From Halorussus limi (lineage in GTDB: Archaea > Halobacteriota > Halobacteria > Halobacteriales > Haladaptataceae), in contig NZ_CP096661.1 of assembly GCF_023238205.1 (NCBI RefSeq), forward strand, positions 124,001-188,000: DNA of 64,000 bases, written 5' to 3'. Every line of letters begins with the position of its first letter. The stretch's first letter is position 1. The notes below the pieces were generated by a model. That model searched no databases. It was given only the letters and a program-made list of their open reading frames with translations, and was not told where the DNA came from. Of the stretch, positions 33,940 to 44,100 are shown one piece after another. The position numbers were made by a program, and so were the translations under genes.

Positions 33940-34632
33940 ATGGTCGTCCCACTACGGATGGGCTGGCGTCACCTCGCGTTCATGAACTGGCCTTTCGACC
34001 CCGCCACTGTCGCCGCCCATCTACCCCCGTCCCTCGAGGTCGACACGTACGATGGACGCGCCTGGCTCTCGATAGTTCCCTATCTAAACGTCGCCGTTCG
34101 CCCGCGCGGCGTTCCGGGGACTGCGGGGTTCTCCCTTCCCGAATTGAATCTCAGAACGTACGTCACGAGCGACGGAGAGCCGGGCGTCTACTTCTTCAGC
34201 TTGGACGCCCAGGGAATCCTCGGCGTCGTCGGTGCACGCCTCTTCCACCATCTGCCGTACTACTACGCCCGAATCGAGTTTCAGGAGTCCAGTGATGGTA
34301 TCTCGTTCGAGAGTAAGCGTCTGCACCCGGGCGAACGTCCGGTCCAGTTCACCGCGACCTACGGTCCAGTTGGCGAGGCGTTTACCGCCGCGCCGGATTC
34401 GCGCGCCGAGTTCCTCACGGAACGCTATCGATACTACACCGAGGACCTTGACGGACGACTTCGATACGCCGACGTTTCTCACGACCCCTGGTCGCTCCAC
34501 GAAGCGGAGGTGACAATACGCGAGAACACGCTGTTTCACGCGAACGGATTCGCGCCGCCCGCCGGTGACCCGGTATGCTACTACAGCCCCGGAACGGATA
34601 TTACGGCTACAAGAAGTCTTTCTCGACGCTGA
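33940..34632 (+). CDS. DUF2071/YqjF-like protein
   Basis: 230 residues from the ATG at 33940 (MVVPLRMGWRHLAFMNWPFD), preferred because the family begins here; the longer frame from 33820 adds unrelated sequence. Family motifs: PPSLEVDTYDGRAWLSIVPY, ELNLRTYV, GVYFFSLDA, YYYARI and DPWSLHEAE. A beta-rich fold of unknown function. The last residues (TDITATRSLSRR) look shorter than usual and may reflect a late frameshift. Confidence 0.8.
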   Translation: MVVPLRMGWRHLAFMNWPFDPATVAAHLPPSLEVDTYDGRAWLSIVPYLNVAVRPRGVPGTAGFSLPELNLRTYVTSDGEPGVYFFSLDAQGILGVVGARLFHHLPYYYARIEFQESSDGISFESKRLHPGERPVQFTATYGPVGEAFTAAPDSRAEFLTERYRYYTEDLDGRLRYADVSHDPWSLHEAEVTIRENTLFHANGFAPPAGDPVCYYSPGTDITATRSLSRR

Positions 34633-34703
34633 AGCCGCCCTACTCACCGAGTAGCCGTTAGTAGAACTCACCCCGAGTACGGCCGCCTCTCCCGGACATG
34701 GAA

Positions 34704-35558
34704 TCAGTCGTCCGGGAGTGGCCTAGACTCGTCTCGACGGAGAGCCTTCGGTCCCCACCAGACCACGACACCGGCGGCGAGAAGTACCGTCGCCACGGAC
34801 TGGTACCTCTGCGCAACGGATGAAAGGTCAAGTAGCTGTCCGGTAGCGTTACCGACGAAATGAAATAGAATGACCGCGAGGACGCTCCGATTTGTGTTAT
34901 TGTACACCCAGGTGTAAAGAACCGAGCCAACGACGATATTGAACGCGAACCACGCTGGCTCGGGCGAGAAGTCCCAGCTGCTGAAGTATCCGACCATCAG
35001 AAACAGCGGTGCGTGCCACGCTGCCCACACAACGCCGAGAACGATGCTCGAAGTCAGCGCGCCCCATCGAAGTTGGAGCCGGTCAAGCCAGTAACCTCGC
35101 CACCCGATCTCCTCGTGAAGCGGGCCGAGTAGGAAGATAGCTAGTAGCGTGCTTACGAGTCCGACTGGGTCGGCCAGCAGTGTTCGTATAGGATCGACGC
35201 TCAACGATTGCGTTGCTCCACCGAGGAGGGTCGCGGTCCCTGCACCGACGAGTGCGAGCGATGGCCAAAGGACGAGCACGACGAAACTCCACAGGAGCGG
35301 AATTCGGCTCGGCTCGATGATACGCCGCCACAGGTCTTCGAGTCCTGCGCGTCCGGCAACCTGCCACGACATGACGATGCCGCCAAGAGTTACCCCAATT
35401 CCGCCGACGACCAAGAAGACAACCCCGGGAACCCGAAAGGCGTGCCAGCCCTGAAGTATCGGGATACTCCACCAAACCCAGGTCCAGACGTGGGAGAACA
35501 GCAGGAACCCCCAGACGTCGAACTCGCCCGAGACAGCCGACTTATTCCGCGACACCAT
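34704..35558 (-). CDS. CPBP-family intramembrane metalloprotease (CAAX protease-like)
   Basis: 284 residues, about eight membrane helices. ABI/CPBP motifs: LGPLHEEIGWRGYWLDRL (glutamate pair plus Arg), WAAWHAPLFLM (His) and AVILFHFVGNATG (His). These are the four conserved motifs of glutamic-type intramembrane proteases such as Rce1. Prokaryotic members act in peptide maturation or immunity or are uncharacterised. It precedes the small membrane gene at 35577 in the opposite transcription order: 35577 is upstream, same strand, with 18 bases between. Confidence 0.87.
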   Translation of the reverse strand: MVSRNKSAVSGEFDVWGFLLFSHVWTWVWWSIPILQGWHAFRVPGVVFLVVGGIGVTLGGIVMSWQVAGRAGLEDLWRRIIEPSRIPLLWSFVVLVLWPSLALVGAGTATLLGGATQSLSVDPIRTLLADPVGLVSTLLAIFLLGPLHEEIGWRGYWLDRLQLRWGALTSSIVLGVVWAAWHAPLFLMVGYFSSWDFSPEPAWFAFNIVVGSVLYTWVYNNTNRSVLAVILFHFVGNATGQLLDLSSVAQRYQSVATVLLAAGVVVWWGPKALRRDESRPLPDD

Positions 35559-35576
35559 TGTCCTATTCTGCCCCTA

Positions 35577-35996
35577 TCAGCCGGTGGGCTGAAGCCAATC
35601 GGTAATGGCGGCCCACAACACGACGATATCGAGGACCATCGGCAGTATCTTCGTGGTACCGAAGAATCCTACCATCAGCAAGAGTGACAGGGTGGCTCCG
35701 CCCCCAGCCAGCATCCTCCACCAGCCGAACGGTACTCTGATCTCTACTACCGCCAGGGCCGCAAGGAAAAAGAGTACTCCTGCGGTCCCGGCAAGGAATA
35801 TTCCGGAGAGTGGTATGCCGGAAGACACTGTGACCTGGCCCAACAGCCCGCTGTCGCCACCGCTCCAGGGCCACACCCACCTCAACAGGCCCCCAAACTC
35901 TCTTTGGGCCTCTCTGTCCAGGGGAACGAAGTACGAGGCTGCGAAGTGGGCCTGTAATACCAAAAGTGCTGTGAAGAGCCATTTACTCGCCGTCAT
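35577..35996 (-). CDS. four-helix membrane protein, unknown function
   Basis: 139 residues with four predicted membrane helices (KWLFTALLVLQAHFAASYFV, PLSGIFLAGTAGVLFFLAAL, GGATLSLLLMVGFFG, VLDIVVLWAAI). A short loop holds WVWPWSGGDSG. It ends 18 bases before the CPBP protease start and is probably cotranscribed with it, so could be a partner or substrate. Family not recognised. Confidence 0.65.
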   Translation of the reverse strand: MTASKWLFTALLVLQAHFAASYFVPLDREAQREFGGLLRWVWPWSGGDSGLLGQVTVSSGIPLSGIFLAGTAGVLFFLAALAVVEIRVPFGWWRMLAGGGATLSLLLMVGFFGTTKILPMVLDIVVLWAAITDWLQPTG

Positions 35997-36193
35997 ACTC
36001 TCCTGTTGGTCATCTCGACTATTAAGGCCTACATGCGCTGGCGCATCAATACCGCTTCATCGTTGATGGACACTATCGCCACTATGACCTTCGGTAACTG
36101 CCGCACGGGGCGTTGATGGAATTTTGATTGAGTACCGAGTCAGTTGGTGAAAGAAGGCCAAGCTAGTTCTATAGCGACGTGATACTATAGAGA

Positions 36194-37462
36194 GTGAAGC
36201 TGTTTGAGTACGTCGCTCGCCGGGACTGGCCACGAGTCGTCGGCTATCTCCTCTTCGTGTCACTTCTGTCCGCGGGCTACTACTACAATCTCACGTTCGT
36301 CCAGCTCGGTCTCTTCGACCTCGGGGTAAACCGAGTAGGGATGGACCACGTCGACGTCTCAATCGGCATGGCGCTCCTCGCGCTTCTGGCGTTTCTCACC
36401 GCCGTCGTAACTGGTGTTTGGCTCGACCGTACTGGATGGAGCCGGAGCCTGTTGGTCAAACTCCGTCTCGTATTAGGAGTCGTTCTGGTCCAATTCGTAC
36501 TGACTGCCACCGCACCCCTCGTCGCCACGTCCGAACAGTTCTTCTCATGGGTCGTGGTCTGTGCGATCTCGCTCGGCGTCGGGATGCCGACGACGCTCAG
36601 CTTGACCATCGACTTCATTCCCGTCCGCGACCGCGGCTACGTGGCCGCCGCCATCGCCGCTATCTCGTTTTCTATCGCCGCGATTTACCCACTTGAATGG
36701 TCCATCGAAGGGTTCAGCCTGGTAATGGTGGCTGCAATGATTCCCGGAATCGTGGTCCTCGGCGTGCTGGCATCTGGCCGTGTAAGCGTCGTCGAGAAGT
36801 TCGCCGGACGGAGTGAGAGCTTCGACGTCGGACGGTTCTGTAGACCGAATCCCGTCTCTACGTGGAGTCTGACATTCTGGACGCTCGTCGTGCTGATGTT
36901 CGGAGTGTTCTTCATCGATAGCCTCGGCTTCCTCCGGATCGTCGAAACTCCCACCTACATCTTCACGTCGTGGCAGTCACCGAGTCTCGATGTACGCCTA
37001 TTCATCGCACTCGCCCACGTCGTCGGTGCCGGGATGGCGGGCGTCCTCTACACGAATTTCGAACGGCGGTGGCTGTTCCTGTGGGTATTCGGCCTGTTCT
37101 CGTTCACGCACCTTCTGTACACATTCGACATTCGGATGGCGCAGGCGGGCGAGCCGTCGTTACTACTGCCATTGTTCTACGTGCTCGCAGTGAGCTTCTA
37201 CACGACACTGAACTTCGCGCTGTGGCCCGACCTGTCGACGCCCGAAACGATTGGGACGCATTCCGCGATCGGTTTGGGAATGGCCGGTTTTCTGGCGACG
37301 TTTCTCAGTACCGGCGTCGCACTCTACTTCCAGGCGCGCGAGGTGTCGCTGTTCGACCATCTCAACTTCGTCAATGCGCTGGCGCTCCTGTTGTTCTTCT
37401 CGGTGGCAGTCCTGCTGTACGTCCGACGGATGATCGCGCTCGCACGAGGGGAGGTAGCATGA
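36194..37462 (+). CDS. MFS-like transporter
   Basis: 422 residues from a GTG at 36194, about twelve membrane helices. An MFS-like loop GVWLDRTGWSRSLL lies after helix 2, and PVRDRGYVAAAIAAISFS in the middle. It lacks sharp subfamily motifs; substrate unknown. It overlaps the next gene by four bases (ATGA), so the pair is coupled. Confidence 0.7.
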   Translation: MKLFEYVARRDWPRVVGYLLFVSLLSAGYYYNLTFVQLGLFDLGVNRVGMDHVDVSIGMALLALLAFLTAVVTGVWLDRTGWSRSLLVKLRLVLGVVLVQFVLTATAPLVATSEQFFSWVVVCAISLGVGMPTTLSLTIDFIPVRDRGYVAAAIAAISFSIAAIYPLEWSIEGFSLVMVAAMIPGIVVLGVLASGRVSVVEKFAGRSESFDVGRFCRPNPVSTWSLTFWTLVVLMFGVFFIDSLGFLRIVETPTYIFTSWQSPSLDVRLFIALAHVVGAGMAGVLYTNFERRWLFLWVFGLFSFTHLLYTFDIRMAQAGEPSLLLPLFYVLAVSFYTTLNFALWPDLSTPETIGTHSAIGLGMAGFLATFLSTGVALYFQAREVSLFDHLNFVNALALLLFFSVAVLLYVRRMIALARGEVA

Positions 37463-38322
37463 GACCCGAACTCATTCCACTGCTCGTCGTCGCACTGCTG
37501 ATGCTCTCCGCTGGCGGCGGCGAGGTAGACCGAGTCGAGATTCTCGTCGACGGCGACCACACGATCGACCAACTCGATCACGCGCTGATCGTCGGCGACG
37601 CGACGGTGACCGTCCCCGACACTGCCACGGTGTCAGGACCGATCTACGTCATCGCCGGAGACACCCGAATACGGGGAACCGGCGACGGGGACGTCGTCCA
37701 ACTCGCGGGAAATCTAACGGTCCAGGAGGAAGCGATAATCGAGGGTGAACTTCGCCTCGTCGGAGGCGTTCGAACTATCGCTCCCGGGGCGGCGATCGCC
37801 GAGCGAACATCATTCGAGCCCGTTCCGCAGGAATCCTCACCCGCCGCTAGAATCGTCGCGTTCGTACTACAGTCGCTCGTCTTGGGAGTTTCCGGATTCG
37901 GTCTCGCTCGATGGAAGCCGACGCTACTCGCAAACGTCGGGGATTCGATTACCGACCACGTTCTCGTCAGCGGTACGGTCGGACTGCTCGCGAGCGTGAC
38001 GTTGCTGGCGTTGTTCGTGTTCATGGCATTCACGCTGATCTTGCTCCCGATTAGCGTACTCGGCATTCTGGTTGGACTTCTCGTTGTCGGATACAGCGTC
38101 GTCGTCTACGGCTTCCTCGTGGGACAGCATCTTCCGTTCGAACGACCCGGACTTGCGTCTGCTGTCGGCTCAGTGCTCTTTCTTGGAGTGTTGACGGTGC
38201 TTCCACGGATTCCAATCGTCGGGTCGTGGCTCGGAATCACGCTCGTGACGGTCGGAATCGGAGCAACGCTCGTCACCTACTTCGGACTTCGTCGGTTCGA
38301 ACCGGTTCAACTTCCGGAGTAG
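37459..38322 (+). CDS. polymer-forming (bactofilin-like) domain plus membrane helices
   Basis: 287 residues from the ATG at 37459, which overlaps the MFS stop. After a signal-like hydrophobic start, residues about 25-115 show a repetitive beta pattern (HALIVGDATVTVPDTATVSG, IYVIAGDTRIRGTGDGDVVQ, GELRLVGG), the style of a bactofilin-like right-handed beta-helix. Four membrane helices follow (about 130-280). It might form a surface-facing scaffold; function not known. Confidence 0.65.
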   Translation: MRPELIPLLVVALLMLSAGGGEVDRVEILVDGDHTIDQLDHALIVGDATVTVPDTATVSGPIYVIAGDTRIRGTGDGDVVQLAGNLTVQEEAIIEGELRLVGGVRTIAPGAAIAERTSFEPVPQESSPAARIVAFVLQSLVLGVSGFGLARWKPTLLANVGDSITDHVLVSGTVGLLASVTLLALFVFMAFTLILLPISVLGILVGLLVVGYSVVVYGFLVGQHLPFERPGLASAVGSVLFLGVLTVLPRIPIVGSWLGITLVTVGIGATLVTYFGLRRFEPVQLPE

Positions 38323-38506
38323 ACCAAGACACGCAGGATCGACTTCGGCGATGCGCCCTAATCGTCTTAGAATGCTGAACATCCACCCACGGATAATCGT
38401 AGGTGCGTGAATCGTTCCGATCACACGAATTATCGCGTGGTATCTGCATATACGGAGGGGCACTCATCCTTAATGGGCGTGGGGACGTACTGAATCAGGA
38501 CTTACG

Positions 38507-39091
38507 ATGATATCGTTCTTGATATGTTACGGAACGGGGGAGGGCCAGACGGAGAAGGTCGCCGAGCGAATCATCAAGGTAATCCGCGAACGGAGTCACG
38601 AAGCCACCGCGGTCAACACCGACGAAATTCCATCCGACCTCGATGTCAAGCAGTTCGACGCCGTCCTCGTCGGCGCCTCCATCCATGCAGGAAAGCACCA
38701 GTCGGTGGTCCGCGAGTTCGTCAAGACGAACCGAGACGCACTGGCGAAGAAGCCGACGGCCTTCTTCCAAGTGTCGCTGTCGTCTGCGACCGAGGAAGGC
38801 CGGACACAGGCAGCGGGGTATGTCGAGGAATTCATCGAAGATACGGGGTGGCATCCCGACCGGATCGGTCTCTTCGGCGGAGCTTTGCGCTACTCGGAGT
38901 ATGGCTTCCTCAAGCGATTGATGATGAAACAGATCGCCAAGCGGACGATGCCCGACGTTGATACCTCCCGAGACGCCGAGTTCACCGACTGGGACGAGGT
39001 CGAAGCCTTCGCTGCCGATGTCGCCGCGTTCGTCGAAGGCCGCCTCGGCATCGATCCGTCCGACTCGAACGGGCAGGAGGAAGTCGAATGA
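38507..39091 (+). CDS. HemG-like flavodoxin (menaquinone-dependent protoporphyrinogen oxidase family)
   Basis: 194 residues. The flavodoxin FMN loop ICYGTGEGQTEKVAERI opens the protein, followed by DAVLVGASIHAGKHQ, FFQVSLSSATEEGR and FGGALRYSEYGFLKRLMMK, the pattern of HemG-type flavodoxins. It may oxidise protoporphyrinogen IX in haem synthesis, or be a general flavodoxin reductase partner; no haem genes are adjacent. First gene of a chain of four overlapping frames ending at 40114. Confidence 0.83.
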   Translation: MISFLICYGTGEGQTEKVAERIIKVIRERSHEATAVNTDEIPSDLDVKQFDAVLVGASIHAGKHQSVVREFVKTNRDALAKKPTAFFQVSLSSATEEGRTQAAGYVEEFIEDTGWHPDRIGLFGGALRYSEYGFLKRLMMKQIAKRTMPDVDTSRDAEFTDWDEVEAFAADVAAFVEGRLGIDPSDSNGQEEVE

Positions 39092-39159
39092 CCCTCCCGA
39101 AGGACGTGTTATCTTACTCGTTCGTTCGGTTCTCGACCTCTATCAGGGCGTGGCGATGA
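39088..39159 (+). CDS. 23-codon ORF in an overlapping gene chain
   Basis: The ATG at 39088 overlaps the flavodoxin stop (ATGA), and its own stop at 39157-39159 overlaps the next ATG (39156) the same way. Product MTLPKDVLSYSFVRFSTSIR plus three residues. It could be a coupling leader rather than a functional peptide. Confidence 0.3.
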   Translation: MTLPKDVLSYSFVRFSTSIRAWR

Positions 39160-39266
39160 CGCCGGGGATAATCGTCGGAACGATTCTGTTCGTGCTCCTG
39201 TACCGCTGGGTTCTGGGGGGAGAGAGCGACAGGACCGGAGCCACTAGACGAGGTGTCGATGCGTGA
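39156..39266 (+). CDS. 36-residue single-helix membrane protein
   Basis: MTPGIIVGTILFVLLYRWVL followed by a charged tail (GGESDRTGATRRGVDA). One clear membrane helix. Start and stop each overlap neighbouring frames by four bases (ATGA at 39156, GTGA at 39263), indicating translational coupling. It looks like a small subunit or assembly peptide for the 283-residue membrane protein that follows; no family recognised. Confidence 0.45.
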   Translation: MTPGIIVGTILFVLLYRWVLGGESDRTGATRRGVDA

Positions 39267-40114
39267 CTGCATCTCGCGTCACAGTCCCGCGTCCGTACGT
39301 TCTCGCTTCAGTGGTAACGCTGGTGCTGACGGTTATTGCAACCGTCGTCGGCCTGTTCGTGCCCGGCTTCTACCGCGACGCACCGGTGCTCCTCCCTCAG
39401 GTCTACGGCCAAGATTTGCTGACGCTCGTGGTTGCCGTCCCTACTCTGGCGGCGTCGTTGTACTTTGCCGCTCGCGGATCGCTTCGGGGATACGTCGTTT
39501 GGCTCGGGGTAACCGGGTATCTACTCTACACCTACGCCTCCTACGCGTTTATGACCGCATTCAACGAGCTGTATCTAGTGTACACCACACTGCTCTGGTT
39601 GACGTTATTCACGTTCGTCGGTGGAATGGTCCGACTGGATGCAGATGCACTCAAGCAGTCGATCGGCGAAAAGCCAGTCCGGGCGTACGTCACATTCCAC
39701 CTGCTGTTGGGCGCGTTGATAACGCTCCTGTGGCTCTCGGAAATCCTCCCCGCGACCTTCGCGGGAACGACACCGCCGAGTATCGCAGAGGCTGGACTCC
39801 CGACATCGGTGATTTACTCGTTCGATCTCGGCATCATCGTTCCGGCCTTCCTCCTCACCGCGTACTGGCTCTGGAAGCGCCGGGCGTGGGGGTACGCGTT
39901 CACCGCCGTCCTGCTTGTGAAGATCGCCACGCTAGGTGGGGCCGTGTTGGCGATGGCGTTCTTTATGATTCGCGACGGACAATCAGTACCGCTACCTCAG
40001 ATTGTCATCTTCGGGGTGCTGACGCTCACCAGCCTCCTTCTACTTATTAAGTTGCTCCGTTCGATCAGTCCCGAATTTGGCCGTGCGCCGGCAGAACCAG
40101 CGACAATGCCATGA
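39263..40114 (+). CDS. seven- or eight-helix membrane protein, unknown function
   Basis: 283 residues from a GTG at 39263 that overlaps the preceding stop. Helices at about residues 10-33, 47-66, 74-92, 100-118, 145-165, 185-205, 210-235 and 245-265. Tyr-rich loops (GYLLYTYASYAFMTAFNELY) are notable. No metal or haem ligands are evident. End of the HemG-like cluster. Confidence 0.65.
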   Translation: MTASRVTVPRPYVLASVVTLVLTVIATVVGLFVPGFYRDAPVLLPQVYGQDLLTLVVAVPTLAASLYFAARGSLRGYVVWLGVTGYLLYTYASYAFMTAFNELYLVYTTLLWLTLFTFVGGMVRLDADALKQSIGEKPVRAYVTFHLLLGALITLLWLSEILPATFAGTTPPSIAEAGLPTSVIYSFDLGIIVPAFLLTAYWLWKRRAWGYAFTAVLLVKIATLGGAVLAMAFFMIRDGQSVPLPQIVIFGVLTLTSLLLLIKLLRSISPEFGRAPAEPATMP

Positions 40115-40500
40115 CGTAGTCGATACCCGGCTACATGCACATCCTGTCCCAGAACGACTGTGATTTCCCCTCCCCTAGTCAGAGTTCTCCAGCGTTTGCA
40201 TCTTGTTGGCGAGTTCTTCGTAGAGGGGCCTGTTGATAGAATGAGGGTGATTGTGAGCAATGTAGAGCGTGTAGTTATCGTTCACTCAAGCCACTACACC
40301 ATTTGACCCGGAATATCGGCAATGCCCATGGCGTCGTCGGCGCATCCCTCATATCATGGTATTCCGAGGTACTCCAAACTGTCGTGAACCCTATGCGTAT
40401 GATGTCGCCTGTAAATGCTATACCTGGAAATCTGAAGGCCTCTCTAAAGTTCTTCCACACCAGCTAGATAGCATGACCAATCCTTCCGTAAGGATGTCTT
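40115..40500. other. mostly non-coding gap with one small possible remnant
   Basis: The minus strand from a GTG at 40285 to a TAG at 40175 reads 36 codons, MNDNYTLYIAHNHPHSINRP then YEELANKMQTLENSD, with better composition than its surroundings. A stop lies immediately upstream of the GTG. It may be the tail of a lost gene; I cannot name the family. The rest shows no gene. Confidence 0.35.
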
Positions 40501-40992
40501 TCAATTCAGACGTAGCAGCTGGAGAACCTGCCGGACGTGAAACATCGTCTGCTCTTGGCTGTTCGCATTCAGGGCACTCTGGAGTTGCTCCTCTGCTGCA
40601 ATCTGCAACGTCGCATCATCGGTCGAAGATAACGACCGCTGCTGGTCGGTCAAAGGTAGTTGCTGGATGCCATCATGTGCAAGTTCGACGGTTTGTTGCT
40701 CCTCGTTATGTTGGATGATGCCAGCATTTGCGAGCTTCGGTAGATGGACGTGATAAATGGACGCACGTACCTGCTCAACGGTCTCTTCGTCGACGTCACC
40801 AACCGACGTTCCTGTTTCCCGGGCTGCGACAGACCGAGCGAGGGTTGCTACGTCAACCGCTGTCGTCCGGTCAGTCAAGATCGAGAGTATCACGCGTCGT
40901 CGGTCATCCGCGAGTGCCCCGTACATCTCGGTTAACGATGGTATGGTGGGCTTCCTCTCCGTATTCATGGACTGTGTCTCGATTTCTTGCAT
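40501..40992 (-). CDS. DUF7344-type winged-helix regulator
   Basis: 163 residues (or 155 from the ATG at 40968). MYGALADDRRRVILSILTDR opens a winged helix; then AVDVATLARSVAARE, EQVRASIYHVHLPKLANAGI and a short wing. This DRRRxxL...YHxHLPKL layout is typical of the small haloarchaeal HTH family DUF7344. It is divergent from the large PAS/GAF regulator at 41194 and may share its promoter region. Target unknown. Confidence 0.8.
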   Translation of the reverse strand: MQEIETQSMNTERKPTIPSLTEMYGALADDRRRVILSILTDRTTAVDVATLARSVAARETGTSVGDVDEETVEQVRASIYHVHLPKLANAGIIQHNEEQQTVELAHDGIQQLPLTDQQRSLSSTDDATLQIAAEEQLQSALNANSQEQTMFHVRQVLQLLRLN

Positions 40993-41193
40993 TCGTTTTC
41001 CCCCTCAGTCGGCCGTATGGATACCAAACAGTCCCACCGGTTAAGCTAGCTCCCTACCATTTTTGGGTATTCATATTGTCAGTCTCTGCTTTACAGCGAT
41101 CAAAGCCTCATCGAAGCGAGGGTCTTCCCAAACTACTGGCCATAACAGCGATTACGAAGCATTGGTTTCCGGTGGCGGAAACTATTCCTGTGT

Positions 41194-44100
41194 ATGGCGC
41201 ATGCCATTGGTATGGACTCCGCCGAGTCGACGCGACACGTGTTCGCGGACACGCTCGCCGCCTTCGACGCGACGCCGCCAGCACCCCCGCTGACGACCAG
41301 CGAGGTCGCCGATGTCGTCGACTGTTCGCGGCGGACCGCGTACAATCGGCTGGAACAGCTGGTCGAAGACGAACTCCTTGAGACCAAGAAGGTCGGGGCG
41401 AGCGGCCGCGTCTGGTGGCGTTCCCGGCCGACCACCGCGTCCCAGCCGACCGCCGACCTCGCACACGGCAGTTACGAATCGGTCGTGAGCGACGTCTTCG
41501 GCACGGCGGACGTTGGCGTCTTCCTGCTCGACGACGACTTCGACGTCGTGTGGATTAACGACTCTATCGAACGCTACTTCGGACTCGACTCGGCGGCCAT
41601 CGTCGGACGAGACAAACGGCAACTCATCCGGGAGACGATCGGGGATGTCGTCGCGGAACCCGACGACTTCGCCGAGACCGTGATCGCCACGTACGACGAC
41701 AACACGTATGCCGAGGAATTTGAGTGCCGAATCACGGCTGGTAACGGGCGTAACGAGCGATGGCTCGAACACCGGAGTAAACCCATTGAGACTGGCGAGT
41801 ATGCCGGCGGCCGCGTCGAACTCTACTACGACATCACTGCCCAGAAGGCGTCCGAGCGGGCACTCCGCGAGCGCGAGCACCAGTTCCGCTCGCTCGTACA
41901 GACAGTCGACGAATATGCAATCTTCATGCTCGACCCCGACGGCCGCGTCGTGACGTGGAACGAGGGGGCCGAGCGGATCAAGGGCTATTCCCGTAAAGAC
42001 GCCATCGACAAGCACGTCTCGACGTTCTACACCAAGACGGACCGTGCTGAGAACGTGCCTGTACGGAACCTCGCTACTGCCGCACGTGACGGCTTCGTCG
42101 AGGTCGAGGGCTGGCGGGTGCGAAAGGACGGCACGCGGTTCTGGGCGAAAGTCAGCATCTCGGCAATCCGCGACGATGACGGCACTCTTCAAGGGTACGC
42201 GAAGGTGACCCAAGACATGACCGACCGCCGTAAACACGAGCGACAACTCCGCCGCGAGCGTGACCTCGTCGAGAACCTCTTCGACGTGAGTCCTACTGGC
42301 CTCATGGTGTTCGACACCGACGGCGACCTCCAGCGGTTGAACTCTCGTGCAAAGGACATCCTCGGGCTTTCTCACGGTGAGCACTACGCCGCCAGTGAGG
42401 TTGATCTCGTCGGGCCGGACGGCCAACCCCTGTCGTTCGAGGAGCGCCCGCTGGCGCGGACGTTGACGACGGGCGAGGCAGTCACCAATCAGGTCGTTCG
42501 AGAGGCAGAGGCAACCGACGGTGACCGTCGGTGGTTTTCAATCAGTACCAGACCAATCCGTGACGACGACAACACCCTCAAACAGGTAGTCGTCTGCACC
42601 GACGAGATTACGGAGCTCAAGGAACAGGCCCGACAGCTGGAGCAACAGCGCGACAGCCTCCAGCACGAGCTCGACGAGGTGTTCGCCCGAGTTGACGACG
42701 CGTTTTATGCCCTCGACGATGAGTATCGATTCACCTACGTCAACGACCGCGCCGAAGAATTACTTGGACAGCCCGAAGCGGAACTTTACGGTCAGAACGT
42801 CTGGGAAGTGCTGGACGTAGCCGACGACGATCCCCTTCGCAAGCAATTCGAAACCGCACTGGCAACGCAGGAATCCCAGATTTTCGAGCGGTTCTCAGAG
42901 CCACTCGGAATTTGGGAAACCGTCAGAATCTATCCGTCGGAGTCTGGGTTGTCAGTCTACTTCCGTGACATCACCGAGCGCAAGGAGGACGAACAAGAAA
43001 TTGTCGCTCTCAATCGCCTGAATACCATCGTTCGCGACATCACCGACGCGGTCATCGACCAGTCGACCCGCGAGGAAATCGAACGAGTCGTCTGCGACGC
43101 ACTTGCCGAGGCGGACGTCTACAAGTTTGCGTGGATCGCAAACGTCAACCCGACGACGAACTCAGTGTACTCCCGGATTGAAGCCGGTGTCGACGGCTAC
43201 ATTGGCGATGTGTCGATCTCTGTCGACTCGGATGACCCCCACGGGCAGGGGCCCGCCGGTCGGGCTATTCACACCCACGAGGTACAAGTCACCCGAGACG
43301 CGTTCGACGATTCGGCTTTCGAACCGTGGCGCGACCTCGCTCGCGAGTACGGCTATCGGTCGTCGGCAGCAATCCCCATCGTCTACGAGGGCACGCTGTA
43401 CGGTATCATCGGCGTGTACTCCGCCCGGAAAGGAGCGTTTCACGACGGTGAGCGCGAGGCTCTCGGCCAGCTGGGGGAAGTCGTCGGGCACGCGATTGCG
43501 GCCCTCGAACGTAAGCAGGCGTTGATGACCGACACCGTCGTCGAACTAGAGTTCCGGATTCCGGGCTTCGTCGAGGGAGCGGCCCCCAAATCGGACGCCG
43601 ACGGGACGATCACGTTAAATCAGACTGTCCCAATCGGAGATGGCATTTACCTACAGTACGGTACCGTGACCGACGACGCGGTCTCGACGCTGGAGGCGCT
43701 CGTCGACGAACTTCCTTTCTGGGACGACGTGACTATTACAGAGCAAGCGGTCGGAGATGCGACGTTCGAGCTTCGGCTGACGGAACCGCCGGTCGTGTCG
43801 GAGCTTGCTAGCCGCGGCGGCCGCGTGAAACACCCCCGCATCGGGGATGGAGACCTTGAGATGACGGTTTACCTCCCGCACAGCGTCGACGTCCACCGAA
43901 TCACCGACGTGCTGGAGGATGTGTATCCTGAGACCGAGTTGGTTACGCGACATAGCGTCGTTCAGACTGATGATACGGCGAAACGCGTGGCAGAGGCGTT
44001 TGCTGACGATCTCACCAACCGACAGCGGGCGGTCGTCGAGGCCGCGTACCACGCGGGATTCTTCGAGTGGCCCCGCCAGAGTTCGGGCGAGGAGGTAGCC

